This document shows positions 24,293 to 36,164 of a DNA stretch of 64,000 nucleotides, one piece after another. Location: NCBI RefSeq assembly GCF_021018895.1, contig NC_079368.1, forward strand, positions 838,501-902,500. Direction: 5' to 3'. The notes beneath the pieces were generated by a model. It ran no database searches. It was not told where the DNA came from and saw only the letters and a program-made list of their open reading frames with translations. The number at the start of each line of letters is the position of its first letter. Position 1 is the first letter of the stretch. The translations under genes and the position numbers were made by a program. This DNA comes from Seriola aureovittata. Taxonomy: Eukaryota; Chordata; Actinopteri; Carangiformes; Carangidae.

Positions 24293-24690
24293 ACAAAGCC
24301 CTTATTGGGAAATTACCATCGTATATTACGTCTCTGTTGGTCAGATCAGCTGGTACGCACCAAACCTGTTCACATGATGGGCTAACACTCCATGTAGCTA
24401 AGGTTAACTCTTAATTTTAAAACTTCCAAAAGCAGAATGCAGTTGGTTTAACTGATGAGACTGTTGGCTGTCTTTATAACCTTTGTATCTTATGTTTTAA
24501 ATTTTCCTTTTGTGTTATTTTAATCACAATTTTGTAATTTTATTGTATGTTTTTTAATTTGTTTAGTAAATTCTTTCTGGACTACCTGCTCATGAATAGT
24601 TTTTATTATGTTTTTTATGTACATTCAGGTGTCTCTTGAAAATGAGATTTCTATGGGATTCACATGAATAAATAAAATAAAAAATAAAAA
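24293..24690 (+). mobile_element. 3' end of a non-LTR retrotransposon (LINE), degenerate
   Basis: A plus frame at 24293-24412 reads LFIYKALIGKLPSYITSLL, the type of sequence found near the ORF2 C-terminus of several fish LINEs (from memory). It is followed by a 3' tail with TCTTGAAAATGAGATTTCTA and an AATAAATAAAATAAA end, as in fish LINE tails. The rest of ORF2 is missing. Confidence 0.6.
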
Positions 24691-24699
24691 ATTCACCTG

Positions 24700-27150
24700 G
24701 CAAACATAGTGTTTGTGTTTAAAGCGTGATAGAACTTACTGCTCTGCTCCACTGTTGTCCAAGAATGATTAAAACAATACAACAATGAGCGGCACTGTTG
24801 CACTGAGTGAAATGTTTCTTCATTACAATCAACACACACTGTAGTTTATTTGACTGTGGCCCCAAATACTTACTAGACCACCAAATGTAGATTAATCCTC
24901 CAGTGAAAATAGTCCCCAGCAAATGCAGCATTTCCTCCTGTTTGAGGAACATTTGATCAAAACTACATTAAACAGCTGTTTAAAAAAATATTTATAAAAA
25001 AAAAAAATTTGAAGATTTATGTTTTCAGTAGGAACCAGTGGTTTGGAGCCGAGGTGTTTGGACAAGAGCAAAAATATTCAACATCAGCTTTATTTTATAA
25101 TTCAGGCTTTTAATTTTTGCTTTATTAATAAACGACAAAATGAATTCCTGCTCTGAAGTCAGAGCCAAGTTACTGTAACTACAGGTTGTTTGGTCACAGT
25201 TAGGGAGGAGCAGCCAGCGAGTGTGTTAGTGGCAGCTGTGTTTTGGTATTGAGGTACCCACAATTATTTACTGTTTAATATTCACTACACTTGTCTTTGC
25301 TTAATGCAGTGAAAACAAACACAAACTGTGTCCCAGTTCAGCGGCTGCATTTGAAGACAGAGGGCCAGAAATGCCGTCGATTTTCCTGGGCAATGAAGGC
25401 TCCGACGGGTTGAAGACTGTTGCCTGACCTATCCCAAGGTTGCAAGTTGACAGTGAGTGCCGCTTTGTGATGCAATGGTAAGGGCGGGCATAGCTAATGC
25501 AAAGCATAAAAGCTCTGTAGGCACAGATCGGCCTTTGCAGAGTTTTGATTTTGAACATGGATATATGAACATATTTAACATTTTGCCTGTTAAACATGGT
25601 TGTGATTTTGTTCTGTAAACTTCTGTGAACTAATTAAAGCCGGAGTGTGTGACTGTAAAGGTTCTGTAAATAATCATCACTGCCACTAGACCACCAGCAA
25701 GATGTTACAAAGTCAAATCGCCACTAAACACACAACAAGAAGCACAACTGAATAAAGTTACCCTGTAAACATGAGAGCCAACAAAAAACAATCAAACAGC
25801 CACACATATTAGCAATGCTAACAGTAAGCCAGCTAGCAAAAGCAACATTTCCTGAACACATTTATAATATTGTTAACAGCAAGTTAGCTAATCTAATCAT
25901 GTTTACTGTAGCTGGAAATTCAGCCTAAGACTCATCCACCAGGAGCGTGGTCCCAGGAATGACACTGACTTTTTTACCACTAGTGGCGCTATGGAGCATT
26001 AGGTATATTTACATGGAGCCCAACATTTCGATTATAAACAGTATAGAAATGTTAAACACCTCAGTCAGAATAAACAGGCCCAGTAGTTAAAACCTTTTCA
26101 TAAACCAAGCAAAAGAAAAATTGTACCATGTAAATGATTTAATGTTTGTCCACATCATGTGATCAAACATATGCCAAAGCCATACAAATAAAATGCAATT
26201 TAAAGCAATAAAATGGTTGGAGCATATAAACACCACAGTTTTACCTGAATGTATTGAATCACGTCTTATGTAAACAGCTGACCCCAAATCCTCAAACAAA
26301 ATGGAAAAACGTGTCCAAGAACCACAGCCAGTGTTTTTATGAGTGGGTCCCCGTATTGTTTGTAATTTGAAGACACACAAGGTCGCACAACGGTAAAAAC
26401 AGAAATCACACGATTTGTCCTGCTGCCTGTTTTGTGGTGCTCCACTGATCTACAGCTAAAGTGCACAAAGAAACAGAAATATAACAGCAAGTGTGGTGCA
26501 GAAGAAGACTGCTAGCAATAAATATGAGGTCATACACATCATAATTTGATGCTTGTTATGCATGGCATAGAGGGCATATTTTATAATCCGTCACACTTCT
26601 TGTTATTGTTATTCTTCCATTAAAATCTTGGTGCGTGACTACTCTCGCAGCTTTGAGAAAGTCCAGTCAATATATATACCAGGAATTATGTGCTATGACT
26701 TTTCTTTGTGATTCAAGTGACCATGGCGACATAAATGGCAAAAAATTGAGCTCTGAAGTTCTTGCCAAAAACAGAGTTGAGGCGAGTTTTTAAATTATGA
26801 TAAAACCTCAACAGTAAACAGCAGGTACAAATGTAAGATACAATTTTTCCGATCGTGAAGAAATGTTTTTAATAGGTCTTTTCCTTCTGTGATTAGATTT
26901 TTGATGAAAAGTTTTCTTAAAAGCTGTTGCCTCTTTACCAGGGTTAAAGAGGGGATTGTGTGTGTGTGTATGTGTTTCCCTCCTCCCCCTGGTGGCCACA
27001 GTCACCATAGCAACCAGTGTCTCAGCAGGTGCTACTAATGCAGAATCTGGGCAGAAATGGACAACGTTGATTCTGATTGGATAATTACACACATTAACTG
27101 TTAGCCTTTTAACTCAGGTATATAAACATAACTTATTTGGGAGCAGAAAT
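24700..27150. other. no gene recognised
   Basis: AT-rich; open frames such as 25301-25597 and 26087-26380 lack domains and coding-like composition. Confidence 0.55.
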
Positions 27151-27157
27151 GAATGGG

Positions 27158-27356
27158 GCGCCTTGGTGGCTCAGCTGGTAGAGCATGTACCACATAGGCT
27201 CAGTCCTAACCACAGCTCGAGTTCAACCCTCGGCCCTTTGCTGCGTGTCATCCTCTCTCTCTCTCTCTCTCTCCCTTACTCTCCTGTCCCTCTCTCACTG
27301 TCCTATCAGAATAAAGGCAAAATGTCCCAAAAAAAAAAAAAAAAAAAAAAAAAAAA
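27158..27356 (+). mobile_element. tRNA-derived SINE
   Basis: A tRNA-like head with A box (TGGCTCAGCTGG) and B box (GAGTTCAACCC), a CTTTGCTGCGTGTCATCC body, a CT-rich tract, CACTGTCCTATCAGAATAAAGGC and a long poly(A). This is the layout of a SINE family widespread in percomorph fish. Possible short target duplication AAATGA on both sides. Orientation is plus. Confidence 0.88.
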
Positions 27357-27359
27357 TGA

Positions 27360-27735
27360 TTTGTGAGCACAAAGGTCATTTGACAGTAAAGATTAGTAAT
27401 TAGAGACCACACATAAGTCTTTATTTCAAGAGACTTGCAATGTAAAACATTTTAGTGGCTCAGTGATGTTAAGCAACATACAGCTCACTAAATATGCATT
27501 TTACCAATATCTAATACCTACCAACCTGCACAGATGATGCTATTTTATTTCAGTTTCCTATAAAATACTAAAGTCCTAATATGGCGAGGGATGACACTAA
27601 ACAACCATCACATGGAGCTGCATTTCCTTATCTTTTCAACTTCCTTAGAATTTTCAACCATTTTAATGAAAGATAAAAACCCTCTCTAGGTTGGGGTTAT
27701 GGTATCATTCATCCTTTATGCTGTTTTCTCTCTTG
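27360..27735. other. no gene recognised
   Basis: AT-rich sequence after the SINE without recognised features. Confidence 0.5.
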
Positions 27736-27739
27736 TCAC

Positions 27740-28130
27740 ATTATTGTTGTTGCACTCACAAAGCTCAGGTGATGCATGCGGCGTGTATCCTGTGCCCCGC
27801 TTTCTGACCTGAATGCACACACAATGGATCAGCCTGCTGCTAATAGCATGAGCCTGCGACAGTGGCCTTTACAGTGTGTACAGAATAAAGTTCAGGTGTC
27901 AGTAGTTCAACTGATTTATAATAGTGAATGGGCCGTGATTAAGTGCTGATGTCGAGGGATTCCTCGCCACTCATTTGGGGAATCAAGTAGTTTGTATCCA
28001 AACAAGACAAATGGACCACCGGCTGGTTATAACCTTTCTCATGTGCATGTTCCCTCCAATCATATGCCACTGCTCCATGGCTCTATGAGCTGACTTTATT
28101 TATAGCCATGCTCCTCCTGCCTGTGTGTTC
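27740..28130. promoter_or_regulatory. candidate conserved non-coding block
   Basis: Unique, well-mixed sequence with GATGCATGCGGCGTG, GGGCCGTGATTAAGTGC and CTCATTTGGGGAATCAAG. No repeats and no coding frame. It stands out against AT-rich neighbours; a regulatory role is inferred. Confidence 0.28.
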
Positions 28131-28634
28131 GTGCATTTTGTGCAATCCTTTGTCTGTGTTATGTAGCAAGAAAACATAGTTGTTTATTCTTAATTTCTTT
28201 TTTTTTTTTGCACAGTTCTCTGTGCACAGCATTTGCTCACCCTGATCTCCTTATCTGGCTGAACATGTGCAAGGAAATTTATTTAGATTTATCTGTGGAT
28301 TGGATTGAATTTCACAGATAAGATTTTTATATAATCACAGAGAAAAGAAGAGTCTCAGCTGCATTAATTGAGCTGCTGTACGTTCCGGTCTTTGGGGGAA
28401 GTCTTAACGTATCGAAACATCAGAGTAAGAGTGAATTGTCCAGAAAAACTCATCAGCTTCCCATCTCGTCCTTTGACTGTACCAGTTTACAAATGCCATT
28501 TAAGGTTTTGAAAATTACTGTAAGATTACTCAAATGTACGTCGTGCTACTACATGGTGCAAAGTTGCCTTTATACAGCTGAATCAAATGCACAAAATGTG
28601 CTTTCATGCTATATTTATATGAAAATGAAAGACT

Positions 28635-28636
<2 letters not shown>

Positions 28637-28674
<38 letters not shown>
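28637..28674 (+). repeat. (TA)n microsatellite
   Basis: About 19 TA units. Confidence 0.97.
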
Positions 28675-28675
<1 letters not shown>

Positions 28676-28679
28676 TCAC

Positions 28680-29690
28680 CCATCCAAAGTCAGAGCAGGA
28701 CGATGATCAAGCAAACAGAAGAAGAGAGAAAACATGCACACAAAGGCTGCACTGCTACTCTTTATTCTCAAATGAATAACACTGCTAAATCTCACTCCTC
28801 CATATTTAAATGTTTTACTATGTGATATAAATAATCAGCTGTCAATCTCTACAGTGGAGGCCTGTTCATTAGATCAGCTACCTATCAATGTACAGTTATA
28901 CCAAAAGAACACTTTTGGTATTTAGTGAATCTTAGAAGAATATAAGCATAGCTTGCTCTTCTGGACAGTTCTGATGAAACACTTCCTGCTCAGGTTTTTC
29001 ACACAAATCCTCCAGTTGCTCAAAGGGTATCATTACTTTTCAATAATGTCAAAATATTTAAAATATTATGGTATTAGACCGAGCTAATGACACAACATGC
29101 TTAATGAAAATGCACTGTCTGGTCCACACACTTGATTTAACTGACAGGTTGTTAACCATGGTTATCAAAGTAAGGTTCAGGGACGTCCACGGGCCCTTGA
29201 TACTTTTCCCTGGGGTCCTTCAGCAGTAACAAATCAAAACTGAAGAACTGTTGAAAGACTTGTCTTTCTTCTTATAAACATTATGTTCCTGTATGATGTC
29301 ACTGATCAGTGCAGAACAGATACCTGGGAGTGTTTGGATCCACTGTATCAAATCAATTTAAAATGTTTGATTGGATATGATACAGCAGGTTTGGGGGGCA
29401 ACTTGGTACGACTAAAAATCTGTCATTGCAAAGAAAAATTCTCACCTCAGTTATCTCAGATACTTGCCAGATGAAATATAAAGTGAATGGAGCTCAGCTC
29501 TTTAAAGTAACATTTTACCTTTTTATCACCAATGTCTTTATATACTTACTCAGATCTACTGGAATGTCACAGTGACACATTTTCCTGATCTGGATGAGTT
29601 GAAGACATTAACAATGAAAATTCCTGATCAACAAAAACCAAATGACATTTCAGCTACAGCTGATCTGAACTGATCTGTTTACTTTTAAAA
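28680..29690. other. no gene recognised
   Basis: AT-rich; no domain-bearing frame. Confidence 0.5.
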
Positions 29691-29694
29691 ATGA

Positions 29695-29790
29695 ATTATT
29701 ATGCCTCAGGCATAAAATGAGTCGTCCATCCATCTATAGTCAAAGGTCAAGGACACAATGACCTCACAAAACACCTTTTAGCCATGTGTC
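29695..29790 (+). repeat. fragment of the GGTCA-rich teleost repeat
   Basis: TTATGCCTCAGGCATAAAAT, then CAAAGGTCAAGG and ACAATGACCTCACAAAACAC, matching the family member at 63600-63960. Confidence 0.65.
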
Positions 29791-30194
29791 CATTACTCTG
29801 TTTCCTCCAGTTGACTTCAATTAGGAAGAAATTATCTTTTTTTCATACATTTCTTATGCTGGGTGTCCCAGCTTTAGATTTAGATGGTATAGACCCATCT
29901 GGCCACACCTGTGGTCATGCAAGTCAGATAAACTTGCCCTTTGTTGTTTCAGCTAATGCCCCTAAAACATCTGTTTATGTTGAATTGAAATCACCCTCCA
30001 GAGACCATGGAAATTATGACAGAAGTCCAAGCAGTTGGAAGAAGCCAGGTGATATTGTTACAGAGCCACAGAGGGACGATGTTGGGGAGGATGGATGGTC
30101 AACAACATATTTGTTTCCAACAAACAGTCAACGTCTTAATGATGAACACCTTGACGACACAGCTGATATTGTTACTGTGACGATGCAAGTCCTG

Positions 30195-30224
30195 TAACCT
30201 TAACCTTAACCTAAACCTAAACAA
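30195..30224 (+). repeat. short interstitial telomere-like (CCTTAA/CCTAAA)n tract
   Basis: About five degenerate hexamers, AACCTTAACCTTAACC followed by TAAACCTAAAC. Confidence 0.6.
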
Positions 30225-30229
30225 ACCTT

Positions 30230-32680
30230 GGTAGTGTTGTGCTCACTTTCAGTTTGACCTCCAAATAAAATGGTTTAGGTAATCAAAGTCATCATGACAG
30301 TTAATTTGGTGAATACAATTGAATGATGGACAAATGTATAAAAATAAATGAAAGTTATCCTTTAAAGAATACACTCATTTATTGAGGTAAAGGTGGATTA
30401 AGCTGCAGAACACCTCCCTGGTTAGGTAAACATGGAAGGCCATTAAAACCACTGTATATTTGTCACATAAACAGGAAGGAAAACCCATATGGTTTTACTC
30501 TGCACTATATTTATCTGCCGGAACTTAAATCTTGCACATTCTCATTGGCTGTCAAGATAATTTTGTCTGACACTGACAGGTGTTAGACAGGCCGGGTGAG
30601 TATGTGGGTATTTTATTTCAAGGGTATGGTACATTTATGATATCTACAGCTTTTATAAAGAAAAATTTTGGTTTTTGCTTCGTGTTTTTTGGGGCGGCAA
30701 ATCTGGGACAGATTTTACACTGAATGTGTGGGTGGAACTATGTGAGAAAATGTGTTCTCTTTCTCTCTGCGATGCTTGTCTGTGAGTGTCTCTCTCTCTC
30801 TCTCTGTATGTGTGTGTGTGTGTGTGTTAGTTTCATGCTAGCTTTCTCACACAGCCGGGTGGCGGGGATGATGGGGCCCACGCACGCTGGAACTCCTCAA
30901 TTATTCTGGTTATGTGTACTCTACAAAGACTTCATCACACGGTGTTTGAGGGAAGTTTTCACATTGCTCTGTGAATCAAAATGCCAGTGACACCCATCCC
31001 CGGCCCTGGATGTCATCTCTGAATAAACAGGGTGTCAGTCTGGCTGTGCTCCTGCTGCCTGCAGACAGCCTCTGTCAGCGTCAGACCAGGAAATTCCACC
31101 TCTCGGCTGACAGCTGCCTGTGCTGCGCTCACACCAGCACCTTCGGGGAGATCCCGGCAGCTCCCCACCCAGCTCCATGCACCACCAGGCTAAGTGCAGA
31201 TCCCCAAACCTGCTGCACGCCGTCCTGACAGCACTTCACTGTATATCTAAATAGAGCGAAACCCGGTGTGTCCCAGGGAAACTTTTACATTCTGCTCCAT
31301 TCAGAGAGGATTTGTCACCTGGGAAGGAGGATAATGAAGCAGTGTTTCTTCTCCGGTTGTTCAAGGCAGCCCTTTCCTGTAGACATGGTAATGGCTGGAT
31401 TGGATTAAATGAGCTCTCCTCCTTGTCTGTCAAGGTGAGGACGGTAGAGATCTGTGGAAACGCTTGGATTTTGTTTTAAGCTGCGAGGGTATTAAATGAA
31501 TATGATTAAGGCACAAAATGAAAAAAGTGAGGTGTCTGACTGAAGACACTGGCTAAAGATAGTTTTAGTCATAGCCAATCCTACTGCCCAGGCAAATCCT
31601 GAAAGGACCACGTAACAAAGTCTGATGGAATTTTGTCAACGGTGAAGTTAACTTTGCTGCTGTTTGGTGTGATGTCCTGAATCCCAATGGAAATGAATGT
31701 GCACACAGTATCTGATTAAATGTAAATGAATCATGCGCTCTTTGTTAAGCACCGGTCCACCCTCACTTTTAAAACAACAGGTGAAAGACAGTTTGTCTGT
31801 AGCAACAGCATCAGGTGGTAGATTAGGTGGACAACTCTGGGAAGTGCTTCATCTGAAACTACTGTTGAAATTCCACAGCTCAAATCCAAATTTAATATCA
31901 CAGCAAAAAGTAGAAAAACAACGGTTGCTGCACAATCACATGCATACACATGAGGATGGAAATAGATGCAATTTGATTGCTACCAGTGCCATTATCAATC
32001 CCAGGTTATTTTCTGCAACTACTCCCTAAACACTAAACATGCAGACTATCAGTAGACACTACAATTAACCAATATTCCCTAAACATATAACATGCAGACT
32101 ATCAGTAGACTCTACAATTTACCAATATTCCATAAATGCCTCACATGCAGAGTATCAGTGAACAATAGTTAGGTGGCTGCTCAGTTTCTGCAGCACATGC
32201 AACTCAGATACGCATGTGGCCAAAAATGATTTAGTTTGTAAAGAGTGAAATGAGACGTTCTAATGTAAGATTTACCAAAGCTGAAACTGAATGATTTTAT
32301 GTACTTGGGCAGGTGTTAATCTACCTGAGTGGGTCGTCAAGTAGAGCCTATATATGGGAAATGCCACATGACAACTAGCACAAGCACATTTTGGACCATT
32401 TCTTCCTGTCCTCCATCACTGTTTCTTGTTGCAAGTTTCCAGCAGCATAAACACAAGTCTGACGTCATTGTGCTACTGTCAGAAAAGCATGGTGGCTTTA
32501 ACATAAAGAGCTGATGAGCTGCCTCAAGCGCAGTGACTCTCGGTGTGTCACAGTGCACTTGCTGCTGGCATCCATTTTTCCTTTCAATCATTAAAGCTTA
32601 GTTAAACCTATTAAATCTATTAGCCTGAATCTAACTGACTTAACTAACAAACTGACTAAATGATTAAAATGACTGAATAA
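30230..32680. other. no gene recognised
   Basis: Mixed sequence. 30840-31230 is relatively GC-rich and unique and could hold a regulatory block. 32020-32150 has a direct repeat, ACATGCAGACTATCAGTAGAC, twice about 58 bp apart, with a third diverged copy. Confidence 0.45.
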
Positions 32681-33247
32681 AAACATATAGTAACACATCA
32701 GTGTGGTTTGGAACACATGTACACCTGCTTATCCATGTAATTATCCAGCCAGCCGAGCATGTGGCAGCAGTGTATAAACTCCTGCAGATCAGACTTTGAC
32801 TGTGACATGATGTTGAAGCTGCTGCCTCAACATCACTAGAGTTTTTACTCAGAGTGGAACAACAACAGAAGCATCCCATGAACACCAGCTCTGTGTTGAT
32901 GAGAGAGGTCAGAGCAGAGGTCAGAGGTCAGAGAATGGACGGAAAGGCAACGGTCACTCAGATAACCACTCTTTACAACTGTGGTGAGCAGAGAAGCTTA
33001 AGAGTGAACAACATGTCCAACCTACAACAGCAGAAGACCACGTCAGGTTCCACTTCCTGTCACCAAGACCAGAAACCCGAGTCTCACCAACTGGACATTT
33101 GAAGACCTGGTCTGATGGATCTGGATTTGTGCTGAGGCAGCAGATGGTCGGGTCAGAGTCTGAATCCATGGACCAACCTGTCTGGTGTCAACAGTCCAGG
33201 CTGGTGGTGGTGGTGTGATGGAGTGGGGAATGTGTTCTTCTTAATAC

Positions 33248-33273
33248 CAATCAATCAATCAATCAATCAATCA
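33248..33273 (+). repeat. (AATC)n microsatellite
   Basis: About six and a half AATC units inside the transposase remnant. Confidence 0.95.
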
Positions 33274-33425
33274 TGGTCTGAATGTCTCAGTGTATCTGAG
33301 TGTTGTTGCTGAATGTGTTCATCCTTCATGGCCACAGTTCACAATCTTCTAATGGCTCCTTCCAGCAGGATCATGCTCCATGTCACAAACACTTTCATCA
33401 GCAGTGAGTTCAGTGAACTTCAGTG

Positions 33426-33426
<1 letters not shown>

Positions 33427-33461
<35 letters not shown>
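33427..33461 (+). repeat. poly(C) run of about 35
   Basis: Uninterrupted C tract inside the transposase remnant; its exact length may be affected by assembly. Confidence 0.9.
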
Positions 33462-33462
<1 letters not shown>

Positions 33463-33879
33463 TCTCCAGACCAGAATCCAGTAGAACACCTCCAGGATGT
33501 GGTAGAACAGGAGACTGTGATGTGATGAATCATGTCAACATGGAGCCTCAGGAGCTTCAGAGGAAAATATCTTGTTAGTGTGCTGTTCCTAATAAAATGC
33601 TCAGTGAATGTGTATTTTCAATGTACAACACAGTTACAATGAATTTGCATTTGTCAATATCACAAAATATCAATGTGAAAAGTTCAAGCTAAATGACATG
33701 TAACTATAAGAGTAACAGTCAGAGTTGTCCTAGTGGGTTACTTTGGTGTAACCTTGTAAGTGCTCTGTCATGTGTTTATGTATGTCTTACCATTGGAGGG
33801 TTGCTCTAACTAATTGGTCTTAATTGTTGGTAATACCCCCACGTCGTTTTCCTTTCGGTTACCCCGGCGTGCAACTGAG

Positions 33880-34130
33880 GAGATGCCTTTTTTATTGATG
33901 TGACAGTGCTAAATTGAGAACCTTTGGCGGAGTGTCAAAGCCTAATTAATCACTCTAATTTCATCTCTCCGTGCGTCTGCGGCCATTGAGTGAATATGAT
34001 CAGAGGGAGAGCCGTCTCTGCATTAGCTAATTAGCTGCTAGCCCTGAGATGGAGAGGCCCTCAGGGTGAGAGGCAAAGGGCTAAAGCCGTCCTAAATTGC
34101 CACATAATGACTACGGGAAGGAAGATCGGA
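33880..34130. promoter_or_regulatory. strong candidate conserved non-coding element with homeodomain sites
   Basis: Unique sequence carrying GCCTAATTAATCACTCTAAT and GCATTAGCTAATTAGCTGC, several TAATTA cores of the kind LIM-homeodomain proteins bind, plus TGCGGCCATTGAG. It lies about 8 kb past the lhx2 stop. No coding frame. Enhancer role is inferred. Confidence 0.42.
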
Positions 34131-34139
34131 ACCCAGCTC

Positions 34140-35360
34140 GTTTTCATTTTATGTTACATTCAAGTTCTCCTGCCCTCTCTCACCCCTACGGCCTGTAAAG
34201 CAAGTGACTGTAAAGTACTGTAAAGTGAGCAAAACCAGGACCAGAATTTATCTAAACCTAGACCAGAATAAGTCGCTCTAACCTCGACCCCAGGAGCCGG
34301 GGGAGTGGAGGGACATGATGTCGTTGTGGAAGGGGGCTGAATTTATATTTAATATTTAATTTAAAAAGCACAAACTTCTTCACTGTAATGACACACAACA
34401 AAAATATTGAGAATTCTATCCATTCTCTATTATGTTGTTATTATGTATTATTTCAGTTCACTGATCAATACAAATGTCTGAAGCTAAATTTGAATGATTA
34501 TAGGTAAATTATAAATTTATCTAACAAATTTTACCTACCTGCACTTCTTCCTTCTGTCATGATTCACTATAAAGTGCAGTTGGGTGAAAGCAGGTAGATT
34601 ATAGGAAAAAATTATACTCTCTTTCAACAATTAGTCACAATAAGATTCCACATATTTTATATTAAAATTCCCATATGATATCAGCTTCAAGTTGATTATG
34701 ATGGAAAAAATAAAACACAGCTTTCCTCTGCATGTGGTAACGCACAATTTTATAAATGACATAGCTAAAGATCTGTTACTGTGTATGATGTAACTTTTTA
34801 TATCACTCTGTAATCTATATCAACTTAAGATACATATCTAATATATTACATCTAATACATGAGGACAAAGAGGTAAATGACCTCACTTAAATTTAAATTC
34901 CATCACATGTCAAATTTAACATTTTGTTAAACATATTAATTCTGCAGTCAAATGTCCTGCCTGTGCACACCACTGGAATCGAGTTGTGGGGTTGCCAGGT
35001 TGTGGTGGTGGTTTTAATTGGAGTTATGGCCATGACAACAATGTTCACAGCATCAGAGTCACTGTGCATAAACTCAATAATATCTATATAGAAACTAATG
35101 TAAAATCTCAATAAACCGAATAATATTGCATGAAAACAGTGAGTGAAGCTTAATGAAGAACATAGACAAAGGTCACTATCGGTCGTCTCCTCCCTCTCAG
35201 GCTCCAGCTGGAAGTTTGTGTCAAATGAAGCTGCAGTCTACACACAGGAAGTTTTCATTTTAGCTTGTTCATAACAGTTCACTATTGACTATGGTTACAT
35301 TTTGTTTTGATGACACTCACAGACCTACGACTGTTGTCAACTCCAGTAAAAAGATTTTTG
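34140..35360. other. no gene recognised
   Basis: AT-rich; no feature recognised. Confidence 0.5.
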
Positions 35361-35367
35361 CTGTCTG

Positions 35368-35369
<2 letters not shown>

Positions 35370-35441
<72 letters not shown>

Positions 35442-35445
35442 GTGT
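35370..35445 (+). repeat. (TG)n microsatellite
   Basis: About 38 TG units, one CG interruption near the end. Confidence 0.98.
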
Positions 35446-35831
35446 TTTCTGAGAGGAGAGGGTGCAGTCTGACACCAAAACATGGTAGCTGCACCTTGAA
35501 AACCTTGTGACTGAATGCTGTGTGTAAATAAAATTCTTTATTTTGTTTCAGTCGTTTGCGATGTGTTTACTGCACATGTTCATATCACGATGATCATGAA
35601 AATACAATTTATGGGTCAGCACTAATCTGTATCATGACTGAGGCCTCAGTCTGAGCTGATCACACACGTCCCAACACGTCATGTTCACACAGTAAATTCA
35701 ACAAACACAAACTCCTGTTTCACTTGAGCTGAATGTGAAAGTAAATGGATGATATGTTAAATGGACGGCCATTAATTAGCTGTTATTAATCATCATTAAT
35801 CACACATGGCAGCCATTATTAATCTTGCTCT

Positions 35832-35915
35832 CACACACACACACACACACACGCATGCTCACGCACACACACACACGCACACACACATACACACACACAC
35901 ACACACACGCATGCT

Positions 35916-35955
<40 letters not shown>

Positions 35956-35996
35956 TGCACTCACACACACACACACACACACACACGCATGCACTC

Positions 35997-36033
<37 letters not shown>

Positions 36034-36034
36034 A

Positions 36035-36067
<33 letters not shown>

Positions 36068-36079
36068 CACACACGCATG

Positions 36080-36128
<49 letters not shown>

Positions 36129-36161
36129 ACGCACACACACGCACACACACACACACACACA
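35832..36161 (+). repeat. 330-bp (CA)n array with periodic CGCATGC interruptions
   Basis: CA dinucleotides broken by CGCATGC at 35852, 35908, 35952, 35986 and 36074. Long frames of alternating His/Thr or Cys/Val here are artefacts. Confidence 0.98.
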
Positions 36162-36164
36162 CTT

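Larger units (their letters stand above)
32690..33612 (+). pseudogene. degenerate Tc1/mariner transposon copy
   Basis: Plus-strand remnants of a Tc1/mariner transposase: GGGVMEWGM-like near 33205, FQQDHAPCH near 33360 (the motif with the second catalytic Asp) and PDQNPVEHLQDVVEQE near 33467 (the region of the third catalytic acidic residue). The 5' end has CACATGTACACCTGC, and the 3' end CCTAATAAAATGCTCAGTGA resembles the terminal repeat of a common fish family. A C-run and an AATC array interrupt the frame, and much of the N-terminal part is unrecognisable. Non-functional. Confidence 0.8.

Noticed and set aside
27158..27232. a functional tRNA gene
   Set aside because: A and B boxes are present, but the head continues into a SINE body with a poly(A) tail, and no cloverleaf-quality acceptor stem is seen.
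28436..28825. 129-codon plus-strand frame
   Set aside because: Contains the translated TA microsatellite and no domain.
29784..30197. 137-codon plus-strand frame
   Set aside because: No domain, no splice context, and it starts at the edge of a repeat fragment; judged a chance frame, although it is fairly long and could be rechecked by protein search.
30195..30224. chromosome end or fusion scar
   Set aside because: Only about five degenerate hexamers; too short and imperfect to indicate a former telomere.
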